Assembly: GCA_947377285.1 (NCBI GenBank)
Contig: CANCFT010000010.1
Coordinates: forward strand, 1 to 64,000
Origin: Bacteriovoracaceae bacterium
Lineage (GTDB): Bacteria > Bdellovibrionota > Bacteriovoracia > Bacteriovoracales > Bacteriovoracaceae
Length of the DNA stretch: 64,000 nt
Reading direction: 5' to 3'
The position numbers and the translations under genes are program-made. The notes under the pieces were generated by a model that made no database searches, was not told the origin of the DNA, and was given only the letters and a program-made list of their open reading frames with translations. The stretch's first letter is position 1. Every line of letters starts with the position of its first letter. Below, in pieces: positions 33,619-43,028 of this stretch.

Positions 33619-34410
33619 TTATTTATTTGCTTTTTTTTCTTCAAACTCTTTTATAACCCAGTCATAACCTTTTTCTTCAAGTTCTAAGGCGAGCTCTTTT
33701 CCGCCAGAGCGAATAATTTGTCCAAGGTATAAGACATGGACAAAGTCTGGGACAATATAATCCAGCAAGCGTTGATAATGAGTGACAAGTATAGTGGCAT
33801 TAAACCGGCTTTTTAAGGCATTGACACCTTTTGCGACAATTTTTAAGGCATCAATATCAAGTCCAGAATCTGTTTCATCTAAGAGAGCAAGGCGAGGATT
33901 GAGAACCGCCATTTGAAGAATTTCATTTTTCTTTTTTTCTCCACCAGAAAAGCCACTGTTAACGGGACGGTCAAGAAAACTTTCATTCATTTCCAAAAGT
34001 TCTAGTTTTGGAGTCAAAAATTTTCTAAATTCAACAGCCTCCATAACAGGAGCTCCATTAAATTTACAAGTTTCATTAAAAGCTTCATGGAGAAAATTAA
34101 AATTTGTCACACCTGGAATTTCGACTGGGTATTGAAAGCCTAAAAATATTCCACTTTTGGCCCGTTCATCTGCTTTTAGATCAAATAGATTTCTCTCTTT
34201 TGAATTTATTTTAAAAGAGATACTTCCTTCAGTAACATCAAATGCTGGGTGCCCGGCAATGACTTTTGAAAGTGTACTTTTTCCAGATCCATTAGGCCCC
34301 ATAATCGCGTGGACTTCACCGGCCTTTACACTAAGATTTATTCCCTTAAGAATTTCTTTGGTCTCACCATTAGATTCAATACTTGCATGGAGGTTTTTTA
34401 TTTCAATCAT
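33619..34410 (-). CDS. sufC: SufC ATPase
   Basis: About 263 residues from ATG 34410, which has AAGGA 6 bases upstream; the TTG at 34428 is rejected. Walker A is GPNGSGKST (38-46). The ABC signature is SGGEKKKNEILQ, and Walker B and D-loop LALLDETDSGLDIDAL follow. The His switch is in ILVTHYQRLL. It is the cytoplasmic ATPase of SufBC2D. It starts 10 bases after the sufB stop. Confidence 0.95.
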   Translation of the reverse strand: MIEIKNLHASIESNGETKEILKGINLSVKAGEVHAIMGPNGSGKSTLSKVIAGHPAFDVTEGSISFKINSKERNLFDLKADERAKSGIFLGFQYPVEIPGVTNFNFLHEAFNETCKFNGAPVMEAVEFRKFLTPKLELLEMNESFLDRPVNSGFSGGEKKKNEILQMAVLNPRLALLDETDSGLDIDALKIVAKGVNALKSRFNATILVTHYQRLLDYIVPDFVHVLYLGQIIRSGGKELALELEEKGYDWVIKEFEEKKANK

Positions 34411-34420
34411 TGTGTTCCTT

Positions 34421-35851
34421 TTATCCAATACTATTTTCTAATTTCATTTCTATTAATTTGACCGCTTCAACTGAGAATTCCAATGGAAGTTCCTTGAAAA
34501 CGTCTTTGCAAAATCCATTGACGATCATTGAGATACATTTTTCTTCAGATAAACCTCGCGACTTTAAATAAAAGAGTTGCTCCTCACTTATTTTTGATGT
34601 TGAAGCCTCATGCTCAACTATGGCCGAACTATTTTTAACATCAATATAAGGAAAAGTGTTGGCCTGGGCCTTGTCACCAATCAACATTGAATCGCATTGT
34701 GAATAATTGCGGGCACCCGTTGCACTCGGCATGATTTTGACAAGTCCGCGGTAATTATTTTCTGATTGCTCTGCAGATATCCCCTTAGAGATAATGGTTG
34801 ATTTGGTATTTTTCCCAATATGAATCATTTTCGTTCCAGTATCAGCCTGCATAAAGTTATTGGTAAGAGCAACTGAGTAAAAAGCACCCTCGGAGCCATC
34901 TCCGATAAGATTACAAGATGGGTATTTCCAAGTAATGGCCGAGCCTGCTTCAACTTGAGTCCATGAAATTTTTGAATTTACTCCAACGCAATTTCCACGC
35001 TTAGTTACGAAGTTATAAATTCCACCAAGACCTTTTTTGTCACCGGCATACCAATTTTGGACAGTCGAATATTTAATTTCTGCATTATCAAAAGCTATAA
35101 GTTCAACGATAGCAGCATGAAGTTGATTCTCATCTCGTTGTGGTGCCGTACAACCTTCGAGATAATTCACAAAAGAGTTTTCTTCAGCAATGATTAAGGT
35201 TCTTTCAAATTGGCCCGTTTCCTTTGCATTGATTCTAAAATAAGTAGAGAGATCAAGCGGGCATCTCACTCCTTTTGGAATATAGACAAATGATCCATCA
35301 GAAAAAACAGCAGCGTTTAAGGCCGCGTAAAAATTATCAGAATAGGGAACGACTGTACCAAGGTATTTTTTAACTAATTCAGGTCGCTCTTTAACAGCTT
35401 CTGAAATAGAACAAAAAATAACTCCGACTTTTTCTAAGTCAGCTTTGTGAGTCGTGGCGACTGAAACTGAATCAAAGACAGCATCAACAGCGACACCGGA
35501 AATACGTTTTTGCTCATTAAGTGGAATACCTAACTTGGCAAAAGTGGCCAAAAGTTCGGGATCAATTTCATCGAGACTTCCAACTGTTGGATTTTTCTTT
35601 TTAGGCGCAGAATAATAATATAAGTCTTCATAATCAATTTCAGGAATTGTCAGTTTTGCCCATTTTGGGTGAGCAAGAGTCTTCCAATGCTTGAAGGCTT
35701 TAAGGCGATAATCTAACAACCAATCTGGCTCTTCTTTTTTTGCCGAAATCATTCGTACAATTTCTTCACTTAATCCTTTTGGAAAAACTTCCGTTTCGAT
35801 ATCAGTAAAAAAACCATATTTATAATCTGAATTTAAGACGTCAGTACTCAT
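34421..35851 (-). CDS. sufB: SufB Fe-S scaffold
   Basis: 476 residues, the usual length. SufB is the main cluster-building subunit of SufBC2[14 protein letters not shown]-type core ([20 protein letters not shown] read in part), SGKISWTQ-like [19 protein letters not shown], and the C-terminal [26 protein letters not shown] are all present. It overlaps the regulator gene by 4 bases, so translation is coupled. Second gene of the operon. Confidence 0.96.
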   Translation of the reverse strand: MSTDVLNSDYKYGFFTDIETEVFPKGLSEEIVRMISAKKEEPDWLLDYRLKAFKHWKTLAHPKWAKLTIPEIDYEDLYYYSAPKKKNPTVGSLDEIDPELLATFAKLGIPLNEQKRISGVAVDAVFDSVSVATTHKADLEKVGVIFCSISEAVKERPELVKKYLGTVVPYSDNFYAALNAAVFSDGSFVYIPKGVRCPLDLSTYFRINAKETGQFERTLIIAEENSFVNYLEGCTAPQRDENQLHAAIVELIAFDNAEIKYSTVQNWYAGDKKGLGGIYNFVTKRGNCVGVNSKISWTQVEAGSAITWKYPSCNLIGDGSEGAFYSVALTNNFMQADTGTKMIHIGKNTKSTIISKGISAEQSENNYRGLVKIMPSATGARNYSQCDSMLIGDKAQANTFPYIDVKNSSAIVEHEASTSKISEEQLFYLKSRGLSEEKCISMIVNGFCKDVFKELPLEFSVEAVKLIEMKLENSIG

Positions 35852-36324
35852 TGAGTTTGCTCCGATGAATCCATTTTTGTCATGGAGTGAATATGTAATG
35901 GATTAAACTCTGCTCCCATTAAAAGCTCTGCAAGAGTTAAGTTTTCCAAAAAGGCATTGAGTTTTTTGTTCAAGAGCTCAATTGGCGTGACAATATTACA
36001 TTTATTAAATAGTTCACAAGTTCCTTTGCTACCAATACAAACTCTTCCTGTGACTTTGCCTTCAATTAAACGCACGAGATCCATATAATTAATTTCAGAA
36101 AGCTCTTTATTTAAAACATATCCACCCTTAATTCCTTTAGTGGATTTTAAGATATCTTGATTGTTCATCAGTTGCATGACTTTGGCCGTGGTATCAAAAG
36201 GTAAATTAAACTCATCACAAATTTCACGGGCCGATGTTTTTGAACCAGGTCCTAATAAATTTTTATCCGCCATGAATTTTAGTGACATCAGGGCGTATTC
36301 AACTTTTTTATTAATTTTGAGCAT
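35848..36324 (-). CDS. Rrf2 family (IscR/SufR-type) Fe-S regulator
   Basis: 158 residues. A winged helix lies in residues 1-70 ([14 protein letters not shown], then [29 protein letters not shown]). Three Cys follow at 96, 103 and 109, with spacing close to IscR (92, 98, 104), so an Fe-S cluster is likely. It heads the SUF operon and probably represses it when cluster supply is adequate. The C-terminus ends in Ser/Gln-rich residues. An inverted repeat lies in its upstream region (36389-36413). Confidence 0.92.
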   Translation of the reverse strand: MLKINKKVEYALMSLKFMADKNLLGPGSKTSAREICDEFNLPFDTTAKVMQLMNNQDILKSTKGIKGGYVLNKELSEINYMDLVRLIEGKVTGRVCIGSKGTCELFNKCNIVTPIELLNKKLNAFLENLTLAELLMGAEFNPLHIHSMTKMDSSEQTQ

Positions 36325-36388
36325 TAATGGCCTCTTTTAGTCAGCAGTCTCTGGGTATTCGATAGGATTTCAGAAAGAAAATAGCGCA

Positions 36389-36413
36389 AAATAGGCTAAA
36401 AATAAACCTATTT
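36389..36413. promoter_or_regulatory. Candidate Rrf2 operator upstream of the SUF operon
   Basis: AAATAGG (36389-36395) and CCTATTT (36407-36413) form a 7-base inverted repeat with an 11-base AT-rich spacer. It lies 65 bases upstream of the regulator's start. The 25-base size and position suit a dimeric Rrf2 protein. No T run follows, so it is not a terminator. Confidence 0.45.
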
Positions 36414-36530
36414 GTTTAAAGTTCCGAATTATCTAAGCTTTGTAGATTCCAAAGGCAGATAGTTTTCTTGACCAAAAGACTTATTCATCTAGGATTTATT
36501 CGTCTAGGATTATGAAAAACGGGAGAGTCC

Positions 36531-37454
36531 ATGCAGTTAATAGGCGAGCTAAAAGACCAGAAAATGGCCCTTAAAATTATAGAGGGTTTAAAGCAATTGG
36601 GAATCTTTTGTGAAATTCACAATTTATTAGAACAAGAAGTTTATCAAATTCGTTTAATTGAGAGCGCGGATATTGAAGGTAGCGCTGATCAATTAAAAAA
36701 AGCTCAGGATTTTTTCAGGGTAAGTATGGGCTTTCAAAAACCAATAGAAATTGATCAGGAATGGTTAAAAATAAAAAAAATACCTCGAGGGCAATACACG
36801 TATGTCTTGGTGATGATTTGCATTGGTCTTTATTTACTCAGTTATTCGGTTTTGGGGGATGGTTTAAACAACGCTCTTTTCATAGGTAGAGTTGATAGTA
36901 GTTTATTTTTTGAAGTGCTCCACGGTCAAATATGGAGGCTTATAACGCCAATTTTAGTTCACTTAAGCTTTCTGCATATTCTTTTTAATATGCTTTGGTT
37001 TAAAGATTTAGGTTATTTAATCGAATTTAATTTTGGAAAAAAATTTCTCTTATTTTTTGTCTTGGGAACAGGGCTGTTTTCAAATATTATGCAGTACCTG
37101 GTAAGTGGACCTCAATTTGGAGGTATGTCGGGCGTTCTTTATGGCATGCTCGGGTTTATTTGGGTTCATAAAAAATTAACTTTAGATTTTGAGTACTCAC
37201 TTCCGCGTTTCGATATGGGAATGATGATTGGCTGGTTTTTTATCTGTTTAACTGGATTTCTGGGGCCTATTGCCAATACTGCTCACGGGAGCGGGCTTGT
37301 GGCCGGAATTATGGCAGCAGTTTTCTATCAATTTAAGTGGGATAAGCTCAGGGGAAAGTATTTTTCACTTGGAATCTTCTTTTTGATTTTCACCTTAGCA
37401 GTTGAAGGGTATAAGCTGGGCGGACGCTATTATATGATTCTTTGGTACCAATAA
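36531..37454 (+). CDS. Rhomboid intramembrane serine protease
   Basis: 307 residues. A cytoplasmic N-terminal domain (1-80) precedes six helices. The rhomboid elements are all present: HLSFLHILFNM (His149, Asn153), catalytic Ser200 in GGMSGVLYGMLG, and His252 in ANTAHGSGLVAG. The Ser-His dyad is complete, so it should cut transmembrane substrates. The layout is that of GlpG. It is divergent from the SUF operon and followed closely by two small genes. Confidence 0.9.
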   Translation: MQLIGELKDQKMALKIIEGLKQLGIFCEIHNLLEQEVYQIRLIESADIEGSADQLKKAQDFFRVSMGFQKPIEIDQEWLKIKKIPRGQYTYVLVMICIGLYLLSYSVLGDGLNNALFIGRVDSSLFFEVLHGQIWRLITPILVHLSFLHILFNMLWFKDLGYLIEFNFGKKFLLFFVLGTGLFSNIMQYLVSGPQFGGMSGVLYGMLGFIWVHKKLTLDFEYSLPRFDMGMMIGWFFICLTGFLGPIANTAHGSGLVAGIMAAVFYQFKWDKLRGKYFSLGIFFLIFTLAVEGYKLGGRYYMILWYQ

Positions 37455-37477
37455 AAATTAGCATTTCAGGACCCACT

Positions 37478-37735
37478 ATGACTACAAATGTAACTTCTAT
37501 TTCTTCAAAAGACCGATTCAAAGTTTTCTTGGCCAGCTTTAATGATAAAACTGCTAAGCAAATGAGAACTGTGAGAAATAATCTTAACAATCGCATCTCT
37601 TCTTTTGAACAAGAATTAAAAGTAGGGAAGGCACTTCCAACTCTACAGGCAAGTCATATGCTTTATGATTTTGATTTAAAAGAATGCCGTTTACTTTTAG
37701 AATCTGCTAAAAAAATTATCAAAACTCAAAAATAA
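37478..37735 (+). CDS. Small hypothetical cytoplasmic protein
   Basis: 85 residues from ATG 37478, with AGGA 7 bases upstream; earlier TTG codons overlap the rhomboid gene and are not used. It is charged and helical (FNDKTAKQMRTVRNNLNNRI), without signal peptide or Cys pair. It lies 23 bases after the rhomboid gene and overlaps the next start by one base, so the three genes form one transcript. No family is recognised. Confidence 0.6.
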   Translation: MTTNVTSISSKDRFKVFLASFNDKTAKQMRTVRNNLNNRISSFEQELKVGKALPTLQASHMLYDFDLKECRLLLESAKKIIKTQK

Positions 37736-38088
37736 TGAAATTTTTGTTTTTAAGTTTTCTCCTCTTCATTTTTTCAATGAATTTGTTTGCCGAAACAGAG
37801 CAAGAAAAAATAAGTGAAAATAAAATCAGTGATTATAAAATCGACCTCAAGTATATAGCTGGAGAGTATTTGTTATATGACTGCGAAAAAAGCCATTATG
37901 CTTGTGTGAGTGTCGTTGGTTTTTTAAACTGTCAAGAAAACCGAAAATCAGAAACGAAAGTTAAAGCAAAAAGTTTCTCATGTGCTCCTTTAGAGAAATT
38001 TGCTACTAAAAAAATCTGTTTGGAAAAATCATATAAAATTGTCGATTTAAATGCGCCTAAAAGATTTTGTTATCCACATAATGAATAA
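37735..38088 (+). CDS. Small exported Cys-rich protein
   Basis: 117 residues. The signal peptide covers residues 1-19 (FLFLSFLLFIFSMNLFA-ETE). Six Cys follow in YDCEKSHYACVS, LNCQE, SCAPL, ICLEK and FCYP, fit for three disulphides. It is likely periplasmic or secreted. No family is recognised. The ATG uses the final A of the previous stop codon (TAATG), so translation is coupled. Confidence 0.65.
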   Translation: MKFLFLSFLLFIFSMNLFAETEQEKISENKISDYKIDLKYIAGEYLLYDCEKSHYACVSVVGFLNCQENRKSETKVKAKSFSCAPLEKFATKKICLEKSYKIVDLNAPKRFCYPHNE

Positions 38089-38096
38089 GTTTAAAA

Positions 38097-38537
38097 TTAG
38101 ATCTGCTTGAACATCAAAACGTGAGGGCCTATATCATCGATTTGAAAAACTTCTTCGTTAAATTTTTTAAAGCCCACTTTTTCATAATAACCAATTGCCG
38201 ATTCTCTAGCATTACACCATAAGAGCGTGCAAAAATTTTGTTTGATAATAGGGAAAGCCGTTGTTAATAATTCAGAACTTAAACCTTGACCTTGATTTTC
38301 TGGCAAAGTGGCCATTCCTCTCAATTGGTATTGATGAAGGTCTTGAAAAAGAGGATTTCTTTCATAAAAAAATGAAGCCACACTAACTAGTTTTGAATCT
38401 TTAAAGGCCCCTAAGTGAAATGAAATATCTTCGTCATCATCGTTTTCAAATTTTGCTTTTTGGAGATTGTGGGTAGGTACCAAAACTTGTTTGCGTATAG
38501 GGTATGTATCTTGTGCACTTATTCTTAAAACTTTCAT
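38097..38537 (-). CDS. GNAT family acetyltransferase
   Basis: 146 residues. The acetyl-CoA loop is RGMATLPENQGQGLSSELL (Q-x-x-G-x-G type, here QGQGLS), followed by a strand-helix with LLWCNARESAIGYYEKVGFKKF, which is the typical GNAT C-terminus. It is cytoplasmic. The substrate is unknown. It converges on the small exported gene and has no operon partner. Confidence 0.85.
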   Translation of the reverse strand: MKVLRISAQDTYPIRKQVLVPTHNLQKAKFENDDDEDISFHLGAFKDSKLVSVASFFYERNPLFQDLHQYQLRGMATLPENQGQGLSSELLTTAFPIIKQNFCTLLWCNARESAIGYYEKVGFKKFNEEVFQIDDIGPHVLMFKQI

Positions 38538-38595
38538 AAAATTTTTATAATATGATTTTAGGGTTTTGTCATTGAAATGTTTTTTCAGTATTAGG

Positions 38596-39198
38596 TTAGT
38601 GCTTCAAACTACTAGAAATTCTAAACAAAACTTCCATCGATAATTTTGAAAGAGCCTGAGAGAAAAGTTCAAATACCATATTGGGAAAACCTGTTTTTGG
38701 TCCGGTCCATTGGGCCGTAGAATAAAATAAACACCTGCCTTTGTATTCACTCACGTAAATATTTCCATGCAAATCTTTTAAAATTCCTATTTCAAAAACA
38801 AATGGGTAAACGCCAGTCGTTGTAATTCTTGGCAATTTAAAAATAAGCAGCATATCGTAAGGAAGCAGCATATGTGAGAGGAGAAAATTAATTTCTTTTT
38901 TTGATTCATCATAGTGGCTTTCTTTCACAAAACTTAAAAAACGTGAATAATCTTCATAAAGGGAAAGTGTTTTTAAAGCATAGCTACAAGATTTGGGATG
39001 CAGGCCAGCGATAGAAAAAGCCAAACTTTGATTTTTATCTGAATTCAGACTTTTGACTTTTGATTCGGAGAATACGTCACCCTCCAAAATATTTTCTTTA
39101 ATATTTTTTTTATAGGGTAAATTTTCAAACTTTAGCTCTTGAGAGCATAGCGTTTTAGACAAAAAAAACAGTGCCAGAAAAATTATTTTATAACGCAT
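38596..39198 (-). CDS. Exported hypothetical protein, possibly SRPBCC-like
   Basis: 200 residues from ATG 39198, which has AAAGG 6 bases upstream. The signal peptide (IIFLALFFLSKTLCS-QEL) covers 1-18. The mature part alternates strands and ends in a long amphipathic helix (PNMVFELFSQALSKLSMEVLF). That order recalls SRPBCC/START lipid-binding proteins, but no firm motif is present. It is divergent from the topoisomerase pair. Confidence 0.55.
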   Translation of the reverse strand: MRYKIIFLALFFLSKTLCSQELKFENLPYKKNIKENILEGDVFSESKVKSLNSDKNQSLAFSIAGLHPKSCSYALKTLSLYEDYSRFLSFVKESHYDESKKEINFLLSHMLLPYDMLLIFKLPRITTTGVYPFVFEIGILKDLHGNIYVSEYKGRCLFYSTAQWTGPKTGFPNMVFELFSQALSKLSMEVLFRISSSLKH

Positions 39199-39288
39199 TG
39201 TACCTTTTCTATTAGATGGTCCCATCTTTAACCTAACACCAAAGTTAGATTATTATATCCAATATTTAGAGTTTGAAAAGGACACATA

Positions 39289-41403
39289 ATGAGTAGTGTA
39301 GGGCCTGTAGTTAGAAAAGGAAGCACCAAAGACGCAATCATTGAGAGCAAAGATCAACGATGGCATGTGCGCAATCGTATAACGCTTGTTTTTGGTAGTA
39401 ACGACATTGAAGAATTGGAAACCTATATTTATAAGCCCAATGGAGTGGAATTTAAGCCAGTTAAATTTCACCAAGCAAAATCAAAGGCCATTGAAGAAAT
39501 TCTAGATAACTCAATCGATGAATATTACCGAGGTCATGTCACAGAGATAACGACAAGATTAGCAGACGATAAAAAGACGGTGACTATTACCGATAATGGA
39601 ATTGGATTTCCTATCGATAAAGTTCCTCAAGTTTATACCGAATTTAGAACAGGTTCCAAATTTAAAGATGAAGAAACAGATGAAAAAGGATTTCTTTTTA
39701 GAACTCTTGGACAAAACGGCTTAGGAGCGGCAGCAACTTGCCTGACTTCTGATACTTTTATTGCCACTGTAAAGCATTATAATTCAAAAAAAGAGCAGAC
39801 CTATGAATTTATAAATGGAGCTCTGGAAACGAAAAAAACAAAACCAAAACCATTCAAAGGGGCTTCGGGAGTTAGTGTCACTTTAGTGCTTTCGAAAGAA
39901 GTTTATAAAGACAATATTATCAATGAAGATTTGCTTAGAAAGAGAATCATCGATCTTGCCTATAATAATCCAGGGCTCACTTTTTCTTTTAACGGTGAAA
40001 AATACCATTTTAAAAAAGGACTCTTTGAGCTTGCTCAACGAATAGATTTGAACTCGGCCCAACTTTTTGGTGAAGAAGCTTTTGTTTATGAAACTCAAAA
40101 TGCCAAAGGAAAAAAAGTAAAAGGGAAAATTGATTTCCACTTATCATTTTGCAGTGACAAAAGAAGCGATGACCGAGAAAAATTTATTTCTTTTGTCAAC
40201 TCAACGCCTACTTTTGATGGTGGATTTCACCATGACCGAGTAAAGAGAATATTTATCAATGCGGTCAAAGATAAAATTGAAAGAGCTGCTAAAAAAGAAA
40301 AAATTTCAGTTATCGATAACGATGTTTTAACAGGGATAACATTTATAATGGGCATCACAATGCCAAACCCTCGTTTTGAATCTCAAACGAAAAGAAAATT
40401 AGTCCGCGACCTCAATCTTGAAAAAGGGATTGAGCATTTTATGAATGAAAACATTGAAAAGTTTTTGCGTAAAAATAAAGAATTTTTGGAATTAGTTGTT
40501 GAACGAGCTAAATCGAGACACCGTTTTCAAGAATTAAAAGACGCTTCTTTAAAAGGGAAAAAAGCTAAAAAACAAAGAGTCGAAAAATTATTAGATGCCA
40601 ACGAGCGCCGCGATCGCCATCTGTGTACACTTTTTATTTGTGAAGGGGACTCGGCCATTGGTGGTTTGAGATCGGCACGCAATAAGTTATACCAAGGGGG
40701 AATTGCTCTCAAGGGTAAACCGATGAACGTTATGCAAGCGTCTATTAACGACGTTATTAATAACCAAGAATTTTTAGACATCATGGCATCAATTGGTTTA
40801 ACCATTGGGCAAAAAGCTGAAATTAAAGATCTTCGGTATTCAAAAATAGTTTTCTTGGCCGACTCTGATGTAGATGGTGGACACATCAATACACTCTTAG
40901 TTAATTTCTTTTTTACTTTTTGGCCGGAACTTTTCCACGAAGGGGCCATTCAATTTGCTAAAGCTCCACTTTTTGAGGTGATTACAGATAAAGAAACACT
41001 ATTTGTTGAAAGTGACAGTCAGTTAGAGCGATTGAAAAAAACCAATACAAAAATTAAAGAAATTCAAAGAAACAAGGGGCTAGGAGAGATGTCTCCTGAA
41101 GCCTTTAAATACACTCTGAGCAGAGAAGAATTTTGTAAAATTACAGTTGATGACTTGGCTTCAGCAAAACACACACTGGATATTTGTTTCGGTAAAGATA
41201 CTAATTTAAGAAAAGAGTTACTTCTTGATACTGAATCAACTGGGATTTTGCCAAGTGATTTAGAAGAAGGATCCGCTGAAAAGAAAAAAGCAAAAGCTTT
41301 GGCACTAGCAAAATTAAATGCAAAAGCAAAAGCAAAAGCTAAGAAAGTGACGAAAAAAGTTCCTGTCGCTAAAGCGACGAAGAAGGCGAAGTCTAAAAAA
41401 TAA
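39289..41403 (+). CDS. Type IIA topoisomerase ATPase/TOPRIM subunit (GyrB/ParE-like)
   Basis: 704 residues. GHKL ATPase: Glu70 and Asn74 in EEILDNSIDEYYRG, Asp102 in TDNGIGFP, and GQNGLGAAAT as the P-loop-like segment. The TOPRIM domain follows: Glu452 in FICEGDSAIGG, then DSDVDGGHINT (Asp525, 527, 529) and RNKGLGEMSPEAF. INTLLVNFFFTFWPEL is closer to the FWP form of eukaryotic enzymes than to usual GyrB. The last 60 residues are an Ala/Lys tail of simple repeats (KAKAKAKK). It is paired with the A subunit 38 bases downstream. It differs from normal GyrB, so a second, divergent enzyme is likely. Confidence 0.85.
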   Translation: MSSVGPVVRKGSTKDAIIESKDQRWHVRNRITLVFGSNDIEELETYIYKPNGVEFKPVKFHQAKSKAIEEILDNSIDEYYRGHVTEITTRLADDKKTVTITDNGIGFPIDKVPQVYTEFRTGSKFKDEETDEKGFLFRTLGQNGLGAAATCLTSDTFIATVKHYNSKKEQTYEFINGALETKKTKPKPFKGASGVSVTLVLSKEVYKDNIINEDLLRKRIIDLAYNNPGLTFSFNGEKYHFKKGLFELAQRIDLNSAQLFGEEAFVYETQNAKGKKVKGKIDFHLSFCSDKRSDDREKFISFVNSTPTFDGGFHHDRVKRIFINAVKDKIERAAKKEKISVIDNDVLTGITFIMGITMPNPRFESQTKRKLVRDLNLEKGIEHFMNENIEKFLRKNKEFLELVVERAKSRHRFQELKDASLKGKKAKKQRVEKLLDANERRDRHLCTLFICEGDSAIGGLRSARNKLYQGGIALKGKPMNVMQASINDVINNQEFLDIMASIGLTIGQKAEIKDLRYSKIVFLADSDVDGGHINTLLVNFFFTFWPELFHEGAIQFAKAPLFEVITDKETLFVESDSQLERLKKTNTKIKEIQRNKGLGEMSPEAFKYTLSREEFCKITVDDLASAKHTLDICFGKDTNLRKELLLDTESTGILPSDLEEGSAEKKKAKALALAKLNAKAKAKAKKVTKKVPVAKATKKAKSKK

Positions 41404-41441
41404 AGTTTAAAAAAATAATTAAGAATATAGGAATGAAATAA

Positions 41442-42887
41442 ATGGAAGAAAGATACCTCCACGCTCTTGATTCAGTTTCGCTTACTGAAGTAGTAAAAGA
41501 AGAATACCGATTATACCAAATTTACACTTTAATGGACCGAGCAATTCCTTATCTTCAAGATGGATTAAAACCAGGTCAAAGAAGAATCCTTTTTACTCTT
41601 TGGAAAAACCAATCTAAAGGATTGATGAAAGTTTCAAGCGCAACAGGATTGGTTTTAACACTACATCCTCACGGACCAGCTTCAGTTGAATCGGCCATTG
41701 TTAATATGGCCCAAGATTATACTTTCTCAAATAACTATCCATTGATTGATAAAAAAGGATATTTCGGAGAGAGAATGGAAACTGCACCAGCAGCATCTCG
41801 ATATATCGAATGCCGTCTTGGAAAAGTTGCCGATTTTCTTTTATTTGATGACATGAACCAAGTCGCGATGGTTCCAAACTATGACGAAAAAGTCATGGAG
41901 CCTGTTTGTTTACTTCCCAAATTGCCGTTAATGTTAATGAATGGAGCGGAAGGGATTGGGACGGGGTTTTCATCAGTCATTCCTAGTTTTCACCACCGTG
42001 ATTTAATAGATTCAATCATTCATTTTTTAGAACATGGTAAAGCAAAAAAACTTAAATGTTATGTTCATAATTACCGCAACAAAATTGAAGTTGATGAAAA
42101 AAATCGTCTAGTTTTCAGCATGCGTTTTGAAGAAATTGGCGGTTCAATTTATATTACTGAACTTCCTCGAGGCTATGATGCCACGAAAATATATCGCTAT
42201 TTAACAAAACAAATAGATGAGGATTACCTCAAAGATTTTATCGATTCTTCGGTAAATAACGATATTAAAATTGAATTAATATTTAAAAAGGGACAACAAC
42301 CTCCCCTTGAAGAAGTTATTCAAAAACTTTCTGTATCGTCTACACTTGTGCCCAATTACACACTAATTTCTGAGCGCGGGGTAAGGATTTTTAACAACCC
42401 TGAAGAAATTATTGAAATTTTCGGAGCCAAAAGATTAGAAGTCGTTAAAAGACGATATGAATTATTATGTGAAGATTATGAGAAAAAAATTCGTCAAAAT
42501 AATGAGATCATTCGATTTATTAAAGACAAAGAATATGAAGTCGCCACTAAATCGACTAACAGAAAATCGTATGTCGAATATTTAGATAAGCAAAAATTTA
42601 CTTTTGCTGAATACTTAGCAGATATGCCTATTTATCGAATGACTAAAGAAGAAGTTGAAAAACGAGCTCTTATGGTAAAAGACGATACAGCATCTCTTAA
42701 AGAATTTGACCGAATTGCTAAGTCAAAAACATTAATAGTTAAAAAGTTGATTGAAGAACTCAGAGAAGTAGATGAAAGACTTACTGCTTGGATGAAACAA
42801 AAAGATTCTGAGAAACACAATCTTCAAAAGAAAATTGAAAAAGAGATGTCTAAAAAAATTCCGAAAACGAAGCTCAAGAAGAAGTAG
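41442..42887 (+). CDS. Type IIA topoisomerase DNA-cleavage subunit without C-terminal domain
   Basis: 481 residues; GyrA and ParC run 750-880. The winged helix and tower are present: YLQDGLKPGQRRILFTL, LHPHGPASVESAIVNMAQ, and catalytic Tyr121 in AASRYIECRL. SNNYPLIDKKGYFGER and MNGAEGIGTGFSSVIPS resemble eukaryotic topoisomerase II (SNN..L, AASPRYI, NGAEGIGTGWS) more than GyrA (NGSSGIAVGMA). The chain ends after the coiled coil in a Lys-rich tail (KKIPKTKLKKK), with no beta-pinwheel domain, so DNA wrapping as in gyrase is not expected. Decatenation or relaxation is more likely. It forms an operon with the B subunit. Confidence 0.85.
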   Translation: MEERYLHALDSVSLTEVVKEEYRLYQIYTLMDRAIPYLQDGLKPGQRRILFTLWKNQSKGLMKVSSATGLVLTLHPHGPASVESAIVNMAQDYTFSNNYPLIDKKGYFGERMETAPAASRYIECRLGKVADFLLFDDMNQVAMVPNYDEKVMEPVCLLPKLPLMLMNGAEGIGTGFSSVIPSFHHRDLIDSIIHFLEHGKAKKLKCYVHNYRNKIEVDEKNRLVFSMRFEEIGGSIYITELPRGYDATKIYRYLTKQIDEDYLKDFIDSSVNNDIKIELIFKKGQQPPLEEVIQKLSVSSTLVPNYTLISERGVRIFNNPEEIIEIFGAKRLEVVKRRYELLCEDYEKKIRQNNEIIRFIKDKEYEVATKSTNRKSYVEYLDKQKFTFAEYLADMPIYRMTKEEVEKRALMVKDDTASLKEFDRIAKSKTLIVKKLIEELREVDERLTAWMKQKDSEKHNLQKKIEKEMSKKIPKTKLKKK

Positions 42888-43028
42888 AGCTTAAATGTAA
42901 GTAGATGATAGATTTTGATGATCTTGAAACGCTTATTACTTAATTTTTCACTAGATATAAATGACCTTCTTTGTTAACCTGTTAATATAAGGACATGGAT
43001 ACTGACCAAATTTTCAGGGAGGAAGATG

